Shown piece after piece: positions 6,732 to 10,477 of a stretch of DNA of 10,477 nucleotides. Position 1 is the stretch's first letter. Every line of letters begins with the position of its first letter. The position numbers were made by a program, and so were the translations under genes. The DNA comes from Pavlovales sp. CCMP2436 (lineage: Eukaryota; Haptophyta; Pavlovophyceae; Pavlovales). Where the stretch lies: positions 12,005 to 22,481 of the forward strand of contig MU631708.1 in assembly GCA_026770615.1 (NCBI GenBank), read 5' to 3'. The notes below the pieces were generated by a model. It saw only the letters and a program-made list of their open reading frames with translations. It was not told where the DNA came from and searched no databases.

Positions 6732-8602
6732 GATAGCCGCCTACACTGAGTGAGTACACACACCAAGTCACGTGCTATACTTTACTTGCATTTGCAGGTA
6801 CAGCACTTTACGAATTATTGTTTTGCGCGGACGGGGGGGGGGCGATAAATTAGATGTACTGCATCGCAATGTATTGCATGCAACTAGTCATTGAATATAT
6901 GCGCAGGAACGTGGCGCCGGCGCGATGCAACGACGAGTAAGGTTCGTGGCGGAGAGACGACACGGGAAGTAAGATAGCGCATGAGACAACCGATGAGATA
7001 TGACCCTCCAGCGCGCTCGCTGCCCAGCGTGGGAACACGACAAACAGCAACCAGCATATCATCTCCCTAAACGCCTTTGCCCGGGCACACTACCGGAGAT
7101 CCATCGGCACGCGCGGTGGGGCCCAAGCCAGCGCAGCCGACTAACGGAAGCAGCAGGCAATGGGCGATGCAGCGCTCAGACCAGCACAACATTCAGAACA
7201 GTTTAGAACAGTCAGACGCCAGCTTGAATCCCTTTCATAGATATGACCCTCCCATGTCATGCCCATACGCCTTCGAGCTGCACGACGGGGGACATTAATA
7301 GAACTATTATTCAAAAGATGATGGGTTCTTAGACACGCTGTAGCCGACGCGCACCGCAGCTGGTTGGACACGGGACACCAAGGGTTAGGGGAGTACCAGG
7401 GCGGTACATCAACCGCAGTGCCCACAAGACACCATGCGTCTTGGTCAAGTATAGTCATGTATTGAGACACCCACCAATGTTGATCTTAAAATAGAAATAC
7501 GTACGGGTCAAAATACGAATTATAGTGACACGTGATTCCAACACTAGGGTGAAGAGAAGAAATTTCGGACTCCCGAAAAAAAGCGCCCACATTTGGACTT
7601 TTTGATAGGATTTCTCTCCTCGGCTAGGAGAAGTCACAACGGGCCAGTTACGGTTGTCCGTTGGACACACTAGTCTAAGCGTGGACCTCGTGCGTCAGCC
7701 TTACTCAGGATCTCTAGATCACAATGGAGCGTCTCAACAGAGACGAGTATCTTAAACGTAACCGGAGTTTAAGGATCGCTTTGGCCTAAAACTCCAGTAT
7801 TGCCGGAGCCCACTGTGTTAAGGGTATTCCTTAACTCCGCCGACGTATGCCGCCGACCGGTAGTGTATCGTCGCAATGGGGAAAGAATAACTATCCAGTA
7901 AAATCCTATGTGAGTACCAACGGGTACTCAGCAGTGGATGCCCTCGAGCACCCATACATCCGTCCACGCATCTGTGCACGTACGAATACTAACACTTCTA
8001 TAGTAACTAATTATAATTGACTATATCATTATATTAGAGGTGCAGTATGGTTCAACAGGTGGCGTTCACTCACTGATTTGGTCGACGTCAGATACGATTC
8101 AAAAAATAATCTAATCTGATCCATAACAAAAATGCGACAGCTGCAGACTCATGGAGCGGTCTGCTGGGCAGCAGAACTGGCGTGCCGTGGCCCGTGGGCC
8201 GCCAATATGTGCTAGAGGCGGTCTACAACTAGGAGGAGCTGGTACGTCTCGCGATGGAGCAAAAACATATGTTGCTCTTGTTTCACTTTTCTTAATTGCT
8301 CAAGGTGTTATTTTCTAGCCTTACTCCGCCTCCAGGTAAGGCTTGACCCCACGTACGTTACTATGAAGGACCAGAGACAGGGACAATGCGAGGCTAGGCC
8401 CTAGGGCATGGACAAGAGGGGCAATGCTTGGAAAAGGGTTTATGGGTAGCTAAGTACTCAGACCGCCGGCCCCTAAAAATCCTCTCTTTAAAATAAAAGA
8501 AAACCAGGGGAAAAAATGGAGTCTTAATTTTTCATAATTCTTAAGGTACCTCGCTATATCTTTGAGACCCAGGTTCGTCACTTTCTTTCAACAACATTGG
8601 CC
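6732..8602. other. Long non-coding stretch with small hairpins
   Basis: About 1.9 kb without a supportable gene. The longest open frames (minus 7141-7470, 109 codons; plus 7077-7298, 73 codons) have no family-like motifs. Contents worth noting are an 11-nt G run at 6832-6842, a 13-bp direct repeat (GATATGACCCTCC at 6997-7009 and 7240-7252), and several stem-loops between 7730 and 7929. Confidence 0.5.
7730..7929. other. Cluster of stem-loops, possible structured RNA or repeat relic
   Basis: Seen: CGTCTC-AACA-GAGACG (7730-7745); GGAGTTTAAGGAT near 7763 against ATTCCTTAACTCC near 7827, an imperfect inverted repeat; and GAGTACC-AACG-GGTACTC (7912-7929). No known small RNA (tRNA, U1-U6 snRNA, SRP RNA, 5S) can be matched. 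Confidence 0.3.
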
Positions 8603-9256
8603 CTAAAAACTTACACTGTCGTCATTGCGCCGAAGTGGGGAGCTGGTAGAAGTGGTGGATGATGAGGAAGCCGAAAACAAAGCGCTGGAGTCGCTGCGCA
8701 ACGCGGGGCCGCCCGACAGTGCGCGAGCAAGCGAGTCCATTGGTGATCCCAGCGGTGACGTATCACTGGGAAGCGATGGGGTTTTGGATGTCGAGAACTC
8801 GTTTGCGCGTGCAGGGCGCGGGCCGCAGCGCGGGGGCGCGGTGGAAGGACTGGTTGAAGAGAGAGCCGAAGAAACCGAGACGTCGAGCGCGAGCGAGTCC
8901 ACTTGATGGCGGGTTTGGGTTTTGAATGCCGTGAACTTGTTCGCGCGTGCAGGGCGCGGGCCGCCGCGCGGGGGCGCGATGGAAGGACTAGTTGAAGAAG
9001 GAGCCGAAGGAGCCAAACCAGGCAACGCGAGGCCGTCCGGCCGAGTGCGAGCGATCGAGTTCATTGGTGGTCTCATTGTCGGCGTGTCGCTAGGAAGCGA
9101 CGGGGTTTTGAATGCCGTGAACTCGTTCGCGCGTGCGGGGCGCGGGCTGCAGCGCGGGGGCGCGTTGGAAGGACTGGTTGAAGAAGGAGCCGAAGGAGCC
9201 GAGACGTCGAGCGCGAGCGAGTCCACTTGATGGCGGGTTTGGGTTTGGAATGCCAT
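8603..9256 (-). CDS. Uncertain ORF across the tandem repeat, Ser/Thr/Pro/Ala-rich, 217 codons
   Basis: Read on the minus strand, the whole array is one open frame made of alternating modules: RHQVDSLALDV, S-rich SAPSSTSPS, APPR-GPRPARAN-EFTAFKT, and PSLPSDT-MNSIAR. The product would be low-complexity, like a surface or wall-associated protein, without a signal peptide at this ATG. The plus strand is also open in pieces (8625-8906, 8922-9230), giving acidic modules with NSFARAGRG and EGLVEEGAEGAE, but has TGA stops at 8904 and 9228. Both frames share the same third codon positions, so openness on both sides is not independent. Which strand is coding, if either, cannot be decided from copy-to-copy changes. 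Confidence 0.25.
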   Translation of the reverse strand: MAFQTQTRHQVDSLALDVSAPSAPSSTSPSNAPPRCSPRPARANEFTAFKTPSLPSDTPTMRPPMNSIARTRPDGLALPGLAPSAPSSTSPSIAPPRGGPRPARANKFTAFKTQTRHQVDSLALDVSVSSALSSTSPSTAPPRCGPRPARANEFSTSKTPSLPSDTSPLGSPMDSLARALSGGPALRSDSSALFSASSSSTTSTSSPLRRNDDSVSF

Positions 9257-9300
9257 GAACTAGTTCGCGCGCGCATGGCGCGAGCAACCGCGTGGAGGCG
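8640..9300. repeat. 324-bp-period tandem repeat with 139-bp internal subunit
   Basis: The core GGGTTTTGAATGCCGTGAAC, then TTCGCGCGTGC-GGGCGCGGG and GGAAGGACT-GTTGAAGA, starts near 8778, 8917, 9102 and 9241. Copies 1/3 and 2/4 are each exactly 324 bp apart, and 1/2 and 3/4 each 139 bp apart. This gives a higher-order unit of 324 bp (8700-9023, then 9024 onward) with a truncated fourth core. 324 is a multiple of three, so a reading frame survives duplication. Confidence 0.9.
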
Positions 9301-9368
9301 CGGTGGATGAGGTAGTAGATAAAGCGTCCGTGATGGAGGTGGCCGATAGCAGTGCGTACAACAGCTTT

Positions 9369-9395
9369 GCGAGGCAGCCCATCGGGCTGCCTCGC
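9369..9395. other. Perfect 12-bp stem with 3-nt loop
   Basis: GCGAGGCAGCCC (9369-9380), loop ATC, then GGGCTGCCTCGC (9384-9395). It is a GC-rich perfect hairpin between the repeat array and the 3' end of the DoxX-like gene (stop at 9570), a place where 3' ends could meet. No T-run follows on either strand. Confidence 0.75.
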
Positions 9396-9569
9396 GAGCG
9401 GGCAGCACGATCCGGCCGTTTCAGGATGGCGAAGAAATAAACTTCGCGATCTATATAGCGGCTCAGCATGGTTCACTAACGTCAAGTAGATTGCTAACGG
9501 TCCCTTTTAAAAGACGACCGGGGCGCAAACCCGCCGGTGGCTCTTTGCACGCAGGCCGCTCGAGTAAAC

Positions 9570-9942
9570 TCATGCCGACGAGTTCGGCGGCTCGCCCTCG
9601 GCTGCAGACTGGTCGCGGGCCATCCCGGCGAGGAAAGCGAGCAGGACGGACTGCAGTGCCGCGCGGATGTAGTGCGCCTCGACCGGCAGTGGGCCGGCGG
9701 CCGCAGGGCCGGGCAAGCCCTCCATTAACGCGCCGTGCGTATACATGTAGACATTGGCGGGCGTGACTGCCAGCGTGAGCCCGACGAGCAGCGCGGCGGC
9801 GGTCGGCTTGAGCCAGCGAAGGGACTTTATCCCAAACGCGTCGGCGAGCGCCCCGCCAGCGAGCCCCGTACCGCCGAGGACCTCCGCAGCGCCAGTCCAC
9901 CGGACATGAAATTCGGCGCTGCCCGGCAGCTGCCAGATCCCC
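9570..9942 (-). CDS. DoxX-like integral membrane protein, terminal exon (123 residues)
   Basis: The exon has no ATG at its start. It opens after a textbook acceptor (13 T then GCAG, 9959-9943) and ends at TGA 9572-9570. Seen: IWQLPGSAEFHVRWTGAAEV, LGGTGLAGGAL, a hydrophobic LLVGLTLAVTPANVYMYTHG, then a Pro/Gly loop, VEAHYIRAALQSVLLAFLA and a short polar tail. From family knowledge, the TG-x-E-LGG-GL helix and the V-PAN-YM signature at a helix end are typical of DoxX/DoxX-like four-helix membrane proteins, some linked to redox or quinone chemistry; the function here is unknown. The first helix is missing and no matching exon was found up to 10477, so at least one upstream exon probably lies beyond the window. 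The exon begins one base before a full codon. Frame and acceptor agree, which makes it a real gene end rather than chance. Confidence 0.68.
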
Positions 9943-9984
9943 CTGCAAAAAAAAAAAAATCACAGGCGAGGAGGAGGGTGATGG

Positions 9985-10250
9985 GCGATGATGGAGGGCA
10001 AGGTGCAAGGGGTGAGGGTAGGGCACGGGGCCAGGGGCAATGGCTAGGGTAGAGGGCAAGGAGTAGGGATAAGGGGCCGCGGCAATGGCCTGGGCAGGGG
10101 CCAACGCAAGGCACTAGGGCAAGGCGCTAGGGCTAGGGCTAGAGCTAAGGCGAATGCCAGGGCTAAGGCCAGTGGGTAATGGTTCGGGCGAGTGCTGGTG
10201 CTGGGACGCGGGCTAAGGCTAGCGCTGGAGCTAGGGCGGAGCCAGAGCAT
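9985..10250. repeat. Degenerate hexamer tract, GGGCTA / GGGCAA type
   Basis: About 265 bp of drifting six-base units (GGGCAA, GGGCTA, GGGGTA, AGGGCT), cleanest at 10124-10145 where CTAGGG repeats. On the DoxX-like gene strand it is a long C/T-rich part of the intron upstream of the terminal exon. It resembles a decayed telomere-like or simple-sequence repeat. Confidence 0.7.
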
Positions 10251-10416
10251 TAACTCTAGCCGACACAGAGCTGGTGTCAAAATCTCCTACAGTACAAGGG
10301 CATTTTATCCAGGCAGCCTGTGCAGGCAAAGGGAGTAGCGCAGGCTAGATGAACTCTTCTGCTCACCAAAGCACTACTATCCGTCTTATATTACTCTTCT
10401 GAGTTAGCTAGTACTG

Positions 10417-10417
<1 letters not shown>
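10251..10417. other. No exon recognised upstream of the DoxX-like terminal exon
   Basis: Both strands were read for a matching N-terminal DoxX helix (an apolar stretch ending before the IWQLP segment) and none was found. The sequence is of mixed composition without repeats. Confidence 0.4.

Positions 10418-10477
<60 letters not shown>
10418..10477. repeat. 60-nt poly-C run at the window end
   Basis: Uninterrupted C from 10418 to the last base; the true length is unknown because the window stops inside it. It may be a real G/C homopolymer or a contig-end sequencing artefact. Confidence 0.9.

Noticed and set aside
7141..7470. 109-codon minus-strand frame
   Set aside because: No recognisable motif, no splice context, lies in debris-like sequence; could be chance.
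9369..9395. Bacterial-type rho-independent terminator
   Set aside because: No following T-run and the window is eukaryotic.
9463..10104. 213-codon minus-strand frame over the DoxX-like exon
   Set aside because: It reads through the hexamer tract and intron in a different frame; Arg/Pro-rich with no motif, while the shifted frame has the acceptor and DoxX-type signature.

Overview
The window is nuclear DNA from a unicellular eukaryote, most likely a GC-rich alga of the haptophyte kind or a similar protist. The reasons are short introns (about 80-250 nt), GC-rich coding exons, a GC-AG intron, and protein families typical of algae. The lineage call is inference only.

Left part (1-4186): two genes are transcribed divergently from a shared 412-bp spacer. 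The minus-strand gene (1082 down to beyond base 1) encodes a steroid 5-alpha-reductase-family membrane enzyme. It can be read as four exons, the last one cut by the window edge. The plus-strand gene (1495-4186, five exons, all introns in phase 0) encodes a complete 699-residue Na+/H+ exchanger of the CPA1/NHE family. It has a signal peptide, an IQ-like motif and a small C-terminal UBA-like helix pair.

Middle part (4187-8600): no intact gene is recognisable. It holds a diverged direct repeat, a large foldback palindrome (4746-5679, arms of about 440 bp around a 52-nt loop), and a strand-biased stretch with a 243-codon reading frame broken by a single stop (6003-6731). After that come about 1.9 kb of non-coding sequence with small hairpins.

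Right part (8600-10477): a 324-bp-period tandem repeat is open to translation on both strands. It is followed by a perfect 12-bp hairpin, then the terminal exon of a minus-strand DoxX-like membrane protein (9942-9570), a degenerate GGGCTA-type hexamer tract, and a 60-nt poly-C run at the very end.

The most interesting signal is intron 2 of the reductase gene. A 13-bp direct repeat (TACTCAGGCAAGA) spans both splice junctions, and a third copy lies inside the intron. This is what intron birth by insertion with target-site duplication would leave behind, with a possible recursive-splicing point at the inner copy. Beyond divergent transcription, the genes show no clear shared pathway.
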